Positions 1 through 12,100 of a stretch of DNA of 64,000 nt are shown one piece after another. The notes beneath the pieces are model-generated. The model searched no databases, was not told where the DNA came from, and saw only the letters and a list, made by a program, of their open reading frames with translations. Position 1 is the first letter of the stretch. Each line of letters opens with the position of its first letter. This stretch comes from Mesaphorura yosii (Eukaryota; Arthropoda; Collembola; Poduromorpha; Tullbergiidae), in assembly GCA_009869945.1 (NCBI GenBank), contig WIXG01000096.1, positions 124,001-188,000 on the forward strand, in the 5' to 3' direction. The position numbers and the translations under genes were made by a program.

Positions 1-237
1 CCTGCGAATATGTTTTAATGTCTTTTTTGACAACAAAAGCAGCTCGGTACAAGGAAGCCGGAGTAAAATGAAAATACTCAGCAATGTGTTATCTTTTACG
101 AGCGACGACGATTGTAAACAATTCATCGTAAACTGACTTCATAACTGCATTGTTGTGTTATTTTTGCGTTTTGTCTTTGCAAACTCCGACGAGGAATCAA
201 TATATCAATTTATAATAATAAAAATTTGGTTACTTAC
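1..237 (-). other. PIM intron, cut by the window edge
   Basis: This is the intron after the DFG exon. No exon is visible in it. The gene continues off the left end. Confidence 0.8.
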
Positions 238-337
238 CGTCAAAGTCTGTGTACAAAGTCTCTCTCATGATTGCACCGGATCCGAAATCAATGAGCTTCA
301 GATTTTGAGATTTGGCATCGACGAGAATGTTTTCATC
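238..337 (-). CDS. pim: PIM kinase, DFG exon (last one in the window)
   Basis: The acceptor CTTTGTGCAG| precedes GATGAAAAC, so HRDIK joins DENILVD across the intron. DFG is inside [10 protein letters not shown], followed by ETLYTDFD. The donor GACG|GTAAGTAACC leaves phase 1, so at least one more exon lies left of base 1. Confidence 0.95.
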
Positions 338-3300
338 CTGCACAAAGGAAACAAAGAATAGCGTTTAAAAAGTTGTTTGCATTGAGCACACGTCGTCACG
401 AGTGCAGAGTGCACAGGAGCCAGGGCGCGGCAGGTAATTGGTCAGACCGTTGACAATAAAATAATTCGCAATGCAGCCAGCGCAATCGTAGAAACTACAA
501 AAATGGTAGTCGCAAATGTAAATATCGTTGCAGCGTCGTACGTCGTAAATGTTGGTCATGGTCAGTTGGTGGATTGGGACTTTTGATTGCCAAAGAAAGG
601 CCTGCAATTGCATCATGCGTCGTTCGAATGCAAGCGACCTTCATTGCCGAACAATTCTTTGCACGTTTGCACAATACGCGTTCTTGTTCTTGTGCCGACT
701 AACCTTTGCATTTCAACAATTAAAATTCATGGCTTCATGACATACATTACCTAACTCAATAACGACCAGTGAAGGAGCGATCGAATCGGCTGGCGGCTGA
801 GACTGGTGCCGTTTAATGCTAAGGAGTCGCTGTCGCTGGTCTGCGTTGTGGTCAGTCTCAACTGTGGTGGGCTTATCAGTGTAGCAGCGAGTCCACATCC
901 CGTCTCATTACAGTAATTGGAAATGCCTGAACACTCGAGTCCTAATCCGTCGATTTCAACATTGTCTATCGCACGCAGACGATGTCTCATTTTTTAGTTG
1001 TGCATTCGGTATTTCCCGAACCGTATCAGCGGCTTATCAGCAGGCACGAAAAATGCTGTCATACTTTGGCGAAAGTTTAATGAATGAGATCAGCTCAGTT
1101 CAACGCCTGCATGCAAACGGGAATTGTTTTCGCAATGGCACGGCAAACATTGCACAATTGCTCAATTGCTGGCTGACACTTTAAATCCATCCATTCACTG
1201 AATCCCTTGCAGAATTAGCATACCAGGAATCGGAGGTTGGGCTGCAAGATGACGTGACGGCGTTATCATTAGTATTTTTCGCACAATAAGCAATGACAAA
1301 TATTTACATTAACCCCGAACCAGTAAGCGAGCAAACAAATGGAATGTGCGCTAATCACATGAGACGAGGGCACATGCCGGAAAACGGAAATTGGCGCGAA
1401 TCCCTCACTTTGCTTTTCCGTTAAGTAGAATGCTAATGCCATGTGTGTTTTTTGTTTTGCTATTTCTCGGAAACAGTAAATAAATGTTGAATGGATACGC
1501 TCGTGATGATATATGATTGTCTATTAGAGAATGATAGTTTCATTTTGTCAACCTACTTTACTTTACTGCTGCCACACTCCGTCGTTCCATTTCTATTTCT
1601 GTTTCGTGGAAAATTTAGTATATTGCTGCCATCAGATTCAGAGCACAATTCGAGCGTATGTAAACAAATCAGGAGATAAATGGTAATGATGATGGCTGGT
1701 ATTGAATTTTTGTGTTGTGACAGAGTAGACTACAATCTAATTTGTCCATCGCCGCTCTTATTAAATTCCACTGTAAAAATAGAAGCGGGAGTCAGGACAC
1801 GTATCAATGACTGAGTCGTGCATCTTTGAACTTTAAAGTGCAAAAACGCTCAGAGCGAGAATTCTGTTTTGCTATCATGGCAGAAATGCGCGGATTATGC
1901 TGGCCATATGCGAGCTTAGCGTGCAAGTACGATGAATCCAATCCAATGACCTCAAACTAATCCCAGTGGGAAGCATCAACTCTGTCTTCTGCGTAATTTT
2001 CCATTGTGTCACTTACTTTAATGTCGCGATGAACAACACCAGCCTTGTGGCATGAAATAATTGTGTCCACAATTTGACGGAAGAATCCGCGAGCAGTGTG
2101 CTCTTCGAGAATTCCCTTCTCAGTGATAAAGTCGAACAGATCTTTGACCGGCTCCGGGCGCTCCATGATGATGATGAAGCTGTCGTTGCGCTCGTAGTAG
2201 TCCAGCAGCTTGATGACTCCTTGAATGTGTGAGACTTTGCGGAGGAGGCAGACTTCGAGTGGAACACGGTGTCCGTTCATCTGTGCAGAGAAAAACAGGC
2301 TTTCCATTAGCGGACCAATCACAGTTGCGAAGTCATAATTAGGCAGGCAGATGAGATTTTGGCAAGCGAGAATGCAGACGTTGAATCATCGCACATCGCA
2401 TTCATGGAATTCCGTACGTGAATGTTTACGCACGGAAGACATTAAAAAGTACAGAGACAAGAATAGCTCAGCCAGGAGGCTGCGAGAGATTCGAACCAAA
2501 AGTGTCCTTGTAAATGACTCATGGTCATTCATTCTCTCGTACACATTCTCTACGCGTCAGGAGCGCAACTCACCTCTCATAACCTGCCACAAGCATTTTC
2601 ATACGAGTGCGGTGTAGTAAATGGGATTTTTTGCAAAACTGAGAATCGTACTTTGGCTTCCTCTTTTGTGGTGTGCACAGTGCAAATTGTGTGTTCCACG
2701 TCCGACTTCCTTTCCAAACAAAAACCCCACGAGTACAAATCCATGAGTACGACTCATGTGGCATGTGTCATGTGAGCGTGTGGTGGACGTTCGCATGTCG
2801 CCACGGAACACAATGGATGGATTCACAGAATTCGAGCACGGAGACAAAAGGAGCAAACCATATGATCGATCATGAGTCGTACCTCAAACCAGAGACTTAA
2901 ACGATTGTCAACTTGTCATGAGGACAAGTTGTGCATTGGGCTGAGGCTGGGATTGAGGCGTTTGAAGGACGCAGCAGCCCGTCACACAAGATGATGATGA
3001 AGTGCCAGACTCTATTGCGAAAATCTTGTGTCTCATTCCGCATTCTGCACCGTGCGATAACGAATGAGATGTATAATATATAAATAGACGGAGCGCGCTT
3101 ACGTGGAAACTCATGCTCTGAATACCGCACTGCCTAAAAGAGTAATGAATGCGGGCGAGACATAATTTTGCAGTGTGGAGGCGTAAATGTAAACATACGG
3201 AGTTTATTGAGATTGGACACATCACACGTCATCTTAACTCTTACACTTCCACAGTGCCTGTTGCATCATGCATGCATTCTGCTGCTGCTAAGACTTTGAG

Positions 3301-6300
3301 ATGCTGTCAGGTTTGCTGGCCAATGCGTGCAACGTTGTAGCCCTAGCGTGTTTTATGGCCTGATAATGTGTCCAGTTCATGGCATGATATTATGGACCGA
3401 ATGATAATGGCCTGCTGCTGATGCTGGCCTTGTCATGTCTTTCTTGGCCATTGGGACAAAGGTCCATTCATTCCATCACATTATGGCTACATACAGAGAG
3501 CAAATATTGATGCTCAGGCTTAACTGCTAGGCCTCATTTTATGTGAGAACTTTAACACAACCACCATTAATACGGTTAGAAATACCACCATGGTCGCGCA
3601 CTCCACCAGCACAAATTCGACAATTCCAATGAAAAGGACAAAATATTGAAATCCATCCTACAAAAGTATAACAGAAACTTTCTCTTCTCAGAAAACTCGC
3701 TGCGGTGCTGCTTCTGTTCTAAATAATTCAGTAATGAATGAAACCAACGAGCCATGCCGTACCACCACAGTGCATGTAAGCAATATCAGGCTCATTTTCC
3801 TCAAAGCAGCGTTAAACTTTAGGCCTGAGTCAAGACTCCAAGATTTGACAGGCTAAACAAATTAAATTCGTATGCCACGTAGTCACGTAGCTGAATGTAA
3901 ACACTGCGTAAGCGTTTACAGTACGTCATTGGTCGGCCAGGCCGTAGCCCGCTAAGTTGGCCAAGTCCATGTACGTGCATAAAACCCTAACGCATTACTT
4001 TGGCTCGTGACGTAATGTCTTCAATTAATTATCAAGGTAATTCGTGTCCTTACTCGGTACATCAGCGTTCAATCGAAAGTCTCGCAGCAGCAGCCGTTTC
4101 AGCCAAATTTGCGCTGCGGCTGTGATCAAAATACTTAATGAATGATGCTTGTCGTTGTGTCGCAGCCTAGCTTGTGAGACTGATCATTATTTTTAATAAT
4201 ACGACTGTTCACTGCTCATATTGGTTAATTGACAAAACAATTAGAGGATTTTCCCATATTTAGTTGCAATGACATTGTTATGCAATTGGCGTGCTCGCTC
4301 ACTCTCACCGCGGCAGCGACGGCAAAACGATTGGAGTCAGAATCGAGTCAGGTGGGCTAACGCTAAGGTCTGACTAGCGTAGAGATGCACTAATTGGTGC
4401 TTGGCATTCTGGGAATCGTACCGCGCAAGTGCGCAGTCAACTGCAGAAAATAAACGTTACCGTTACGTTTGTTTATATGACCAGGATACCAGACACAACA
4501 ATGTAGTCGTAGAACTCCAATGGCAATGGGTCACGTTAAGAGAGTAAACGTATTTTGACAATGAAATGGGTCGAACAAAAGAATGTGTGTCCCTGATGCT
4601 TATCTCTTTGCCGTCGTCGACATGAATGATTTTATGTGTAATTAAATTATGTTATGTTTGTTATGTTCAACTTGGCTTGCCTTCATTCATAAAAATTTCA
4701 CTCTTGCATTGCAATTGCACTCGCGTAGTCGGTGCACGAGTCCTTGGGTGGCGAGCAAACGAGCTGCAGCAGCGCAGCGTAGGGCAGGGCGAAGGCGGAA
4801 GGAAGTCGTATTCTCAGAGAACCAGTACACGTCCATGTATGCTGCACTCGCGAGTAGGAAGTAAGTCAAAATATGGTCAAAAATGTAGTATGGCTGCACT
4901 TGCTTGCGATCGAGTGCAGCTGTGTTGGCCCGAATTACGTAATGACTCAAGTACGCGAATGAAAATATTAGCAAAATTGCATCACCAGCTCGCTAATAAT
5001 GTTATGAGTCAAATGCGTGAATGAGTCTTCGTTGTGCCCATTTACAGCCAAGCACAGAGCGCGCGCCCACACACATTAAGCCATGCATGATGCATGAGAG
5101 AAATTCCTCCGTTCGCAGTCGTAATGTCGTTTTATGATTTATTATTTTTTCCAATTGTATAACGTCGTAGAACAAGATTGCAATTGCAACAATTGTACTC
5201 ATAATGTCCGTAATAAACTCTCACGCGCGTGCGCCGCTGGTAAGTGAGTAACGGAAAGTAAAGTAATACTGACCTGAATCCAATCAGTGACTTTGACTTT
5301 GGAGACGTGTTTGATAGCAACCTGTAAAACGTAAACAACTTAGCATTAGCATAACTGGTGGCGAAGCAGGCAGGGAGGCATTTAAACGAAATGCAGAACA
5401 AGGACGCTGCTGCCGTATTGACTAATAGGTTATGTATTAACGATTTGATTACTATTATTGTAGTAATGGTGAATATTACATTACTAAGTATTACGAAAAT
5501 AATACGAGTCCTTATACTCATACTTGGTATCATGTGGCTTGGCTGGGGTTCGCCACGCCACGGCAGAAAACGATTCTTTCTTTTTGTGCTAAAAAAGTAG
5601 GTCAGCCACCAGCACAAGCAAAGTATTGACTTTTGTGTATGTACGCAACGCGTACGCGGGGGCTCAGGAGGCATTGAAACGGTTTCACCGTCTGCAGAGC
5701 CAGACAGACGTGGACGGCAACGGCAAGGCACGCAAGACGTAACGCACTCGTGTGCCATGAGAAATATCAGACAATCTGTGCCACTGAGTTGCTAAATAAT
5801 TAATCAATTCTGCTACTGCTTAGCAACCACCCCGACATTGACTTTCACCGTTACTCTTCCCTTTAACTACGAGGAAAGTGTTTACTCCAACTCACCTATT
5901 AAGGCTATTAATAAAGCATGAAACAAAGCTGTGAGCTCTGTGCAGGAGACGAGTCGGACTCAGAATGTAAACAAAAGTTACGCTGGCAGTAATAAAATAT
6001 GAAAGAGACTGGTCACGGGCCGCGTTGCGTTTGTCGTTAATGACCATGCCGTGCTTTGTAATTACATAATGAAGGAGCAGTGGTAAAGTTCATGAATGAA
6101 AAACCAAATTGTACTTACAGCAAGTCCATCACGAATGCGATATCCACTGTAAACTATGCCAAAACCACCTTGACCTAATACTGGACCTAGTTTGTAGGCT
6201 CTCTCGAACGGTTCGCGAGCTGATTGAATGCCTGCAACAAAATACAGAGAAAAATGCATGTTAGTTAATTACCACACACAAGCACGAATTCAACATTCAA

Positions 6301-7660
6301 GAACGCAATTATTAAGCGGATCAGGGTTGAGTGCTGAAAGAAGCCGAATAAGTAAGAGCCAAGTGCAGACTCGGAGACCTTACAGACTTTGTGCCTTTGC
6401 GCATCGATATCGCGATTCAGGAAGACGAAAAGCGAATGCAAATTCCGCCGTCTGTGCTCACACGTGCCGCGGAGCAGGTAAATTGAAGGCGACGGCACGG
6501 GCGTTCGTTTTCCAAGAATTGCATCACAACTAGTCATTATCTCTCGTAAAGGGTAAAATAAAGGTAAATCGCACAATGTGCGAAAAGTTTCGTTCGACGC
6601 GTGTCTCTGGTGTACTTTACGTACTGTCCATGAGAACATTCGAACATGGAACGGGAATTTATCCTGCCCGTTGCGTTATGGACTACTGGTCCTTGATTAC
6701 ATAAGAAATGGAAAGTTGTGAAGGCCCATTCTCATTGAGACCGTAAACAGCAATATAGAGCGACATCGAAAAGTCCGAGGCGAATCCTTGCACGAACAAG
6801 TCCCGCACAGCGTACATGTATGCCTGGACTGAACTCTGGACGCGTCCTACGTCTCGTGAGATCTCTCGCTCTGGAAGCTGGTGCAACGCGAGCAGAGCAG
6901 ATGAATGGAATTTAAGGCCCGAAAGTGCTCAAGGGCTTTGCCTTCCTCGAGATCTCACTTCCCGCGTACAAGTCAACTGCACGAAATGGCTGGGCTTGAA
7001 TACCACCCACGAGAAACCAGAGCTGCTGAGCTCTGCGCATTACGAGAAAGGAATTGAGTTGTAACGATAAATACCTCCGATTTTTTCCATGTCGACATCC
7101 ATCAAGTTAGCACTAGGAGAGGTGGCTGCTGATGAACTTGACATATTTGGAATCGGCGTGCCAGGCGCTGGAGCCGTGGCGGTAGGAATCTGAATCGAAC
7201 TAGTGTTTACAGTATCACTTGGAAGGTTCGTGGCGGTATTGTTCGTCGGAGCACTTGGTGAAGGTGCAACAACTAACTGACTGTTACTGGTCATTCCTAG
7301 TTGATTAGATGAGGAACTCCCACCAAAGAGTCTACTTAGTATGTGATTATTATTTGTATTACTAGGTTGGGTACAACTAAGGCTACGATCAGCTATACTA
7401 TCTTCGGTGTTCATTAAATTAAAGTAATCTTCGGTACTCGTACCGGACATGCTAGTAAACTCAGGATCATTGTTATTGATTCTACAGTAATTATTGTTTG
7501 TTGGCGTATATGCGCCTTTGCCATACGCTTGAGGAGCACTGGGCTGCAGTTGACCGTCGTCGACGGGTGCGGGACCATCAAAGAGTCTGTCGGTAATTGA
7601 CATGGCTCGAGTTGTATCTTCATGATACTTGTCAAAGAGAATCGGGTACTGGTGTTTCAT
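238..7660 (-). CDS. pim: PIM-family serine/threonine kinase, 3' end beyond the window (exons 7075-7660, 6119-6231, 5274-5321, 2017-2280, 238-337)
   Basis: The spliced product reads 370 residues before leaving the window. Residues 1-195 are a Ser/Thr/Asn/Pro-rich, probably disordered N-terminus. The kinase domain follows: Gly loop GQGGFG (215-220), VAIK with the ATP lysine (234-237), helix-C Glu in RVPLE (258), hinge [12 protein letters not shown] (from 289), catalytic loop HRDIK-DEN across a splice junction (333-340) and DFGSG (354-358), then YTDFD. The proline-containing hinge ERPEP and the DFGSG form are hallmarks of PIM kinases, which are constitutively active and phosphorylate basic Ser/Thr sites in survival and growth signalling (family knowledge). 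All five exons join in frame: phases 1, 0, 0 and 0, and phase 1 leaving the window. The substrate lobe and stop codon (after the GTRVYSPPEW region in relatives) lie left of base 1. Vertebrate PIM1 has only a short leader, so the long N-terminus is unusual. The assignment to PIM is very secure; which paralogue is not. Confidence 0.95.
338..2016 (-). other. PIM intron (1.68 kb)
   Basis: Intron between the HRDIK and DFG exons. Short reading frames on both strands look like chance; no RNA gene or mobile element was seen. Confidence 0.85.
2017..2280 (-). CDS. pim: PIM kinase, helix C to catalytic loop exon
   Basis: This exon has 88 codons between acceptor CTCTGCACAG| and donor AAA|GTAAGTGA. It holds NGHRVPLEV (helix-C Glu), [11 protein letters not shown], the PIM-specific hinge [17 protein letters not shown], and GVVHRDIK ending exactly at the splice site. 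It is the strongest PIM signature in the window. Confidence 0.97.
2281..5273 (-). other. PIM intron (3.0 kb)
   Basis: The longest PIM intron in view, between the micro-exon and the helix-C exon. It holds a tRNA-promoter-like stretch at 2464-2497 (see findings) and a stretch rich in TGGCC words near 3350-3470. No exon or element was recognised. Confidence 0.85.
5274..5321 (-). CDS. pim: PIM kinase, 48-nt micro-exon with the ATP-binding lysine
   Basis: It encodes exactly 16 codons, [16 protein letters not shown], between acceptor TTTTACAG| and donor CAG|GTCAGT. VAIKHV...DW matches PIM strand beta-3, and K237 is the ATP-contacting lysine. The exon is phase 0 on both sides, so skipping it would keep the frame but remove the catalytic lysine. 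Confidence 0.93.
5322..6118 (-). other. PIM intron (0.8 kb)
   Basis: Intron between the Gly-loop exon and the 48-nt exon. A same-strand open frame of about 200 codons runs through it and over the micro-exon in another phase; it looks fortuitous. Confidence 0.85.
6119..6231 (-). CDS. pim: PIM kinase, Gly-loop exon
   Basis: The acceptor TTGTTGCAG| precedes base 6231 and the donor GCT|GTAAGTAC follows 6119. The exon encodes residues 196-233, including [19 protein letters not shown] and [13 protein letters not shown]. This aligns naturally with the PIM N-lobe (Y..GP.LG.GGFG.VYSG.R..D.L). It ends in phase 0. Confidence 0.95.
6232..7074 (-). other. PIM intron (0.84 kb)
   Basis: Intron between the N-terminal exon and the Gly-loop exon. 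Nothing further is recognisable. Confidence 0.8.
7075..7660 (-). CDS. pim: PIM kinase, first coding exon (disordered N-terminus)
   Basis: This 586-nt exon encodes residues 1-195 plus one base. The ATG at 7660 is directly preceded by an in-frame TAA (7661-7663), so this Met is the first possible start unless an unseen splice acceptor lies in between. A second Met, in RAMSITDRL, lies 19 codons on and could also serve. The donor is GGAG|GTATTT at 7074-7073. Composition is rich in Ser, Thr, Asn, Pro and Ala, with an Asn run, a Ser run and [10 protein letters not shown]. No domain is recognisable. The link to the kinase rests on exact phase agreement with the next exon (G|GC gives Gly 196) and on position, not on homology. 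Confidence 0.8.
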
Positions 7661-9150
7661 TTAAGAGGCTGCTGTGGAGACCGAAGAACCAACAACAGAC
7701 TAAATATGCATGAGAGAAACACTGACGAGAATTTTCCGCCGTATGAGATTTTGCAAACTTCACGTGCGGAGTCCGAGTCCCAAGTATGAACTGAGAACTG
7801 CTTTCTTAAAGATCAAAGCTCTCGCGTGCACTGCACAAGATTCAAGTTCGGTGAACAATGTCGCACTGAATGTTCGCTCTGTGTGGATGATCCGTTCGCT
7901 GTCAACTCCGGTGGTTGACTGAATTCCAAGCGAGTGACCAGTGATGTTTTTCCCGAGTTGCAATTCAATTGCACGAAAACTTCGAGTGAGTAAAGATGCA
8001 GTGTTTTGATTCTGGAACCTCGTTCCCACTGTGCGTGTTGTTTGGTTGTAATGTGTGTAAACTGACAGTCGAAGGTGGACTGATCGGAGTGTGATCGTCT
8101 ACCCTGACTTAAGTGCTCGGCAATTTTCACTTGTTACGTTATGCTAGCCTTTCCCTGGCTGGCGAATATTGACAGAAAGTGATCCGTATAACTGTACGTG
8201 ACTGAACGCGTGAACAAAGTGGTAGCGTCCTACTTGCTTCGAGACTGAAACTGAACTGGCTGAACCGTCTCATACAATGTGTGAGGAGTGTGAGAAAAAG
8301 TAACAGACACACAAACGTAGTGGAGAGAGAGCATTAAACCACGACCGACCATCCAAACACTCGCATACAAACATTGTTGTAGAGGATAAGAGTGGATCTT
8401 TTAGCGGCTATTTTACTCGCTCTCTACAAAGTATTTCACTACGCCACCCAGCTGCCACCCAACCAGTCTGCCCGCGCTGCTCCTCTGCTCTGAATTCCAC
8501 CCAAGCATACAAACCCCTTCGCAATGTTAACCAAGGAAAAACCCCTGCGACATCATCGTCCACATCATGTGAAATTCTCTGAAATCTTACAAGGCCTCTG
8601 CCATCGTCATCGTTGCGCGCTGCTCGAGAATGCACATCATCAACAACATCATTGCTTCCCTACGTACCAATATCCGCCAAAAAAGTTATAGCGTCATTGT
8701 CATATGATCCCAGCCTATCCCGAGCCAGTGTTTGAGCTGCACTGTGAGGAAAGGGGTTTACGCGAGCCAGCCAAACAGCCAGGAACTAGTCTTGCATTAA
8801 GTTTCGCCGTTCATCCTGTGTCGAATGGAATCTCAATGCAGAGCGCCACCGTACAGAGTGACCGGGAACGGACCCTGCCTCCGCTTTCACCTGCTCTTTC
8901 ACCGGTGCACGTCGGCGGGTCGCAGAGAAGGTTTTGCAAAGTTGTGGATCATGCCGGAGACAAGAGTGGGCCAACATTTCGCGACTTTAGATGCACGCCG
9001 GCAGGGTGTGAGTACACACGGCCCGCGCCGCACTACCGTAAATCATGCTGATGATCGGATACAATGTAAAGATGAGAAAAAGTTCTCTGCTCTCTCAAGG
9101 GGAAACTTCATTCTTCTGGGGGTGTAAGAATATATAATGCTAGAATGCCT
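7661..9150 (-). promoter_or_regulatory. PIM 5' flank: probable 5' UTR and promoter region
   Basis: This DNA lies directly upstream of the first PIM coding exon, so some of it must be 5' UTR, promoter or an upstream intron. A locally more GC-rich patch occupies roughly 8700-9050. I cannot place the transcription start, and no strong TATA-initiator pair is obvious on the minus strand. The call rests on position only. Confidence 0.35.
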
Positions 9151-12100
9151 AAACCGACTTGGGCCAGACAAAACATTACTTTGTCCACATAGTAAAAGTC
9201 TGCAGGCATGTGTGTGATCCTACTCAAAACTTTATCCTGCAAAAAGTGTAGTCATAACCCTTTGAGCACAATGTTGCTCTTTATGAGATGAGCCTGATTT
9301 TAACCAGGCATTACTCGCATTACGCTTACGGAGTATGCTGAACGTAGCAGCGAGAAAGAAAGAATCTCATGGACATTGACCGTTCACGTCCTCGAAAAAA
9401 ATACTGCACCAAAACTGGTCGAGCAGACAGACACAACATTGGCCATTGCTGCGCGGACTGAACATGTGGAAATCGACCGAGCAGAGCCAGATCAGTAATA
9501 ATCGGTCGTAATTTATTGTAATGCGTGCAGCACAGCATATTTCTTTTCGAGATGAATTTAAGTGGAAAAACAGATTGCGATCTGTTTCTTCGCTTGCTCC
9601 GCGTTTCTCTGGAAAAGTCAACAACGATGTTTGTACAAGAAATCCTGAGAACTGAGACGTCTGCGCCTGTCTCCTGCGCGTGCATTTCTTAATGAATCAA
9701 GTGCGTGTGGCCGGAGTGTAATTAGCGAGCGACGGAATGAGTGGAGCAGCGTCTCAGTTTTCCTCTTGTCGCGATTTAAATGTATGAGGAACGGCGAGCC
9801 AAGTCATTTAAATGCCACAGCCGTACTTTATACTCGTGAGCTAATTTTAGTGAGCGTACAGACAGGAACAAGACGGGCCGCAGCAGTGCAGTTTTTAAAT
9901 CCGAGTCTAAATCATTGACTCGGTATAAAAATACTCTCGATGAAAGAAGTCTGTGTATTTATAGTACAACAACGAGACGAGGCTGCATCAGCGAGTGAGC
10001 TACGCGAACGCGGTTCTACAATGTACGGGTCATTTATGAATTGCAGACTCGAGTACATTGTACGGTTCCTCAAATGTGTCTCGTTTCGAGACTGGCGGGA
10101 CGCGTGCCGGAGAAAGGTTTGTCCAGACGACCCTGGACGCCATTTGGACTAGCCAGACGCATTCCGTGTGGTCAGGGTGAGCGTGATGGAATAAATGCGC
10201 GGCGTTAATTACTGACCGCGTTAATTGGGGCCAGACAGAGAACTAGCTGGTGCGGTGGAGGAATGGCACATCGTACAATACCCTCGCAGTGTGTTCTGCA
10301 TAGTCCCAAATACGGTATATCGAGTTTTCACTCGATTCATGTTCTCACAAACTTGTTCTCTTTCACTGTGCACCGTACAGCAGGCAGCCAGAGTCACTCT
10401 ACCAAATATTTTCCCCCCTAAACTCGAGTCAGGCCTCCTACAAAAAACGCTGCAGCGATTCATGCAGCCACCTCGACAAAGTTCCTTGGCTTGCAGCTCC
10501 TCTGCCCCTCCTTAAATTTTTCCCTCGCTTCGAGAAACCGTAGCGTGTACTCTTGCTCGAGTTCATCCTGTTACTATGTAATAGTAAAACGTGGAGAGCG
10601 AGACAATGTTGGCAGTGTTGTGTTTTGACAATCGTACTACTGCTGTACCATGCCAGCATAGTAGTAGTAAAATAAATTGACACGAGGAACGTTTTCCTTC
10701 TGGGCCTTCACATTCACAGCGCAGCGAGTAGCAGTGCATTGAGATCGGAATGCTTTCCTCTTCACCTCTTTACCTTGGCTTGGTTCCTTTTCCCTTCCAT
10801 TTCCACACTGCAGCAGACGCAGCGAGGAGCGAATTTTCGGGGTTTTAGTATGCAGACGATGCAACGTGCTACTCCGCTCTCGACGAGGGGAATAAACTCA
10901 TGTAATCCAGGCAGGAATGCGACGCTACAACGCCCTGCGCTGTCTGGACCGAAGTTACCCGAATTTGCCAGTTGCTCTTGTCTCCATTTTTTATTTCTAG
11001 CGCGCAGAGTGCAATGCCACGAGAAAATGAGAATGAAAGAGCTCGGGTAAGTACAGACTTCGCAGAATGAACGCGACAGCGATCGGTGTGGCTAATGTAT
11101 GCAAAGGTTGTGGCTTGGCACGGTACATTATAGGCAGGAACAACTGCATCGGAGCATCCAGACAATCATTGTCGTCTCGCGTCGAAGCCGTATAGTTGTA
11201 TACAAACAGAAAAATGCAGTGCAGAAAGAGTTGTCTCGTGAAACCATTTTTTGCCTGCCTCCTGGCCCGTAAATGTAAATAACACTCGGGGCTTGGACTA
11301 CATGTGTAAGAGTTTATTCCACTCTGGTCGACATCCTCATCAGTGCACTGCAGTGCTGCGCTGGGCTCGCGGACGTAGCAGCGTCAGACTGCATTAGGCA
11401 TTTCGAGCCATGCGTATGCATTGATTAGTATAAACAAATCTTTCTGGCTGGTATGCCTGCGCCCGTGCAACAACGCTCCAGCGAAACAGAACAACAGGAC
11501 TTGTCCAACCAGGCGAGTCAGTCAGAAAGACCGGGATTATTATTTGGCCATCTCATTGTAACAATAATAAACATGCATGCATGCATGGTCATCGCCGTAG
11601 TAGTAATTGTAGTAGAATCCTGAGGAAGGAAGATCAAATGCACCAATGATCATGATGGCGGGCCGCAGACGAGGTGTGCCTCTCCTCTCATACAGCAATT
11701 TTCATTCCCATGCCACACTCTGCAATGGAATGCGATGTGATGTTCTGCCGCAGTCAATTCTCACGCATTCGTAGCAAGAAAATACAAACATTTTTGCATT
11801 CGCGTCAAAATCCTGCTCTGAAAATGGAATAAAAAAGAGCAGAATGAAAGTCTGTAGGAAGACTGGCGCGTTAGTGTGGATTGAATTCATCAATGGGCCC
11901 TTTCTCTCATATGAACATGTGATAATAAAGTGTCATTATTGCTGCTCGTAAAAGTCATGTGTGCTTGAAGCTCAGCGCTCTGCGAACTGAGAGGCAATGG
12001 CAATATTGCCATCGTCAGTCGCGAAAGAAAGAAATCATGAGTAACAGCAACGCCTAAGCAATAAACGCGATACGATGCACAAGTTCAAGTGCTGCATTGA

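Noticed and set aside
5132-5758. 208-codon minus-strand open frame
   Set aside because: It overlaps the verified PIM micro-exon in a different phase and runs through intron sequence. Its Cys/Phe/Ile-rich composition fits chance.
11572-11587. GCAT microsatellite
   Set aside because: Only about four units; too short to be informative.
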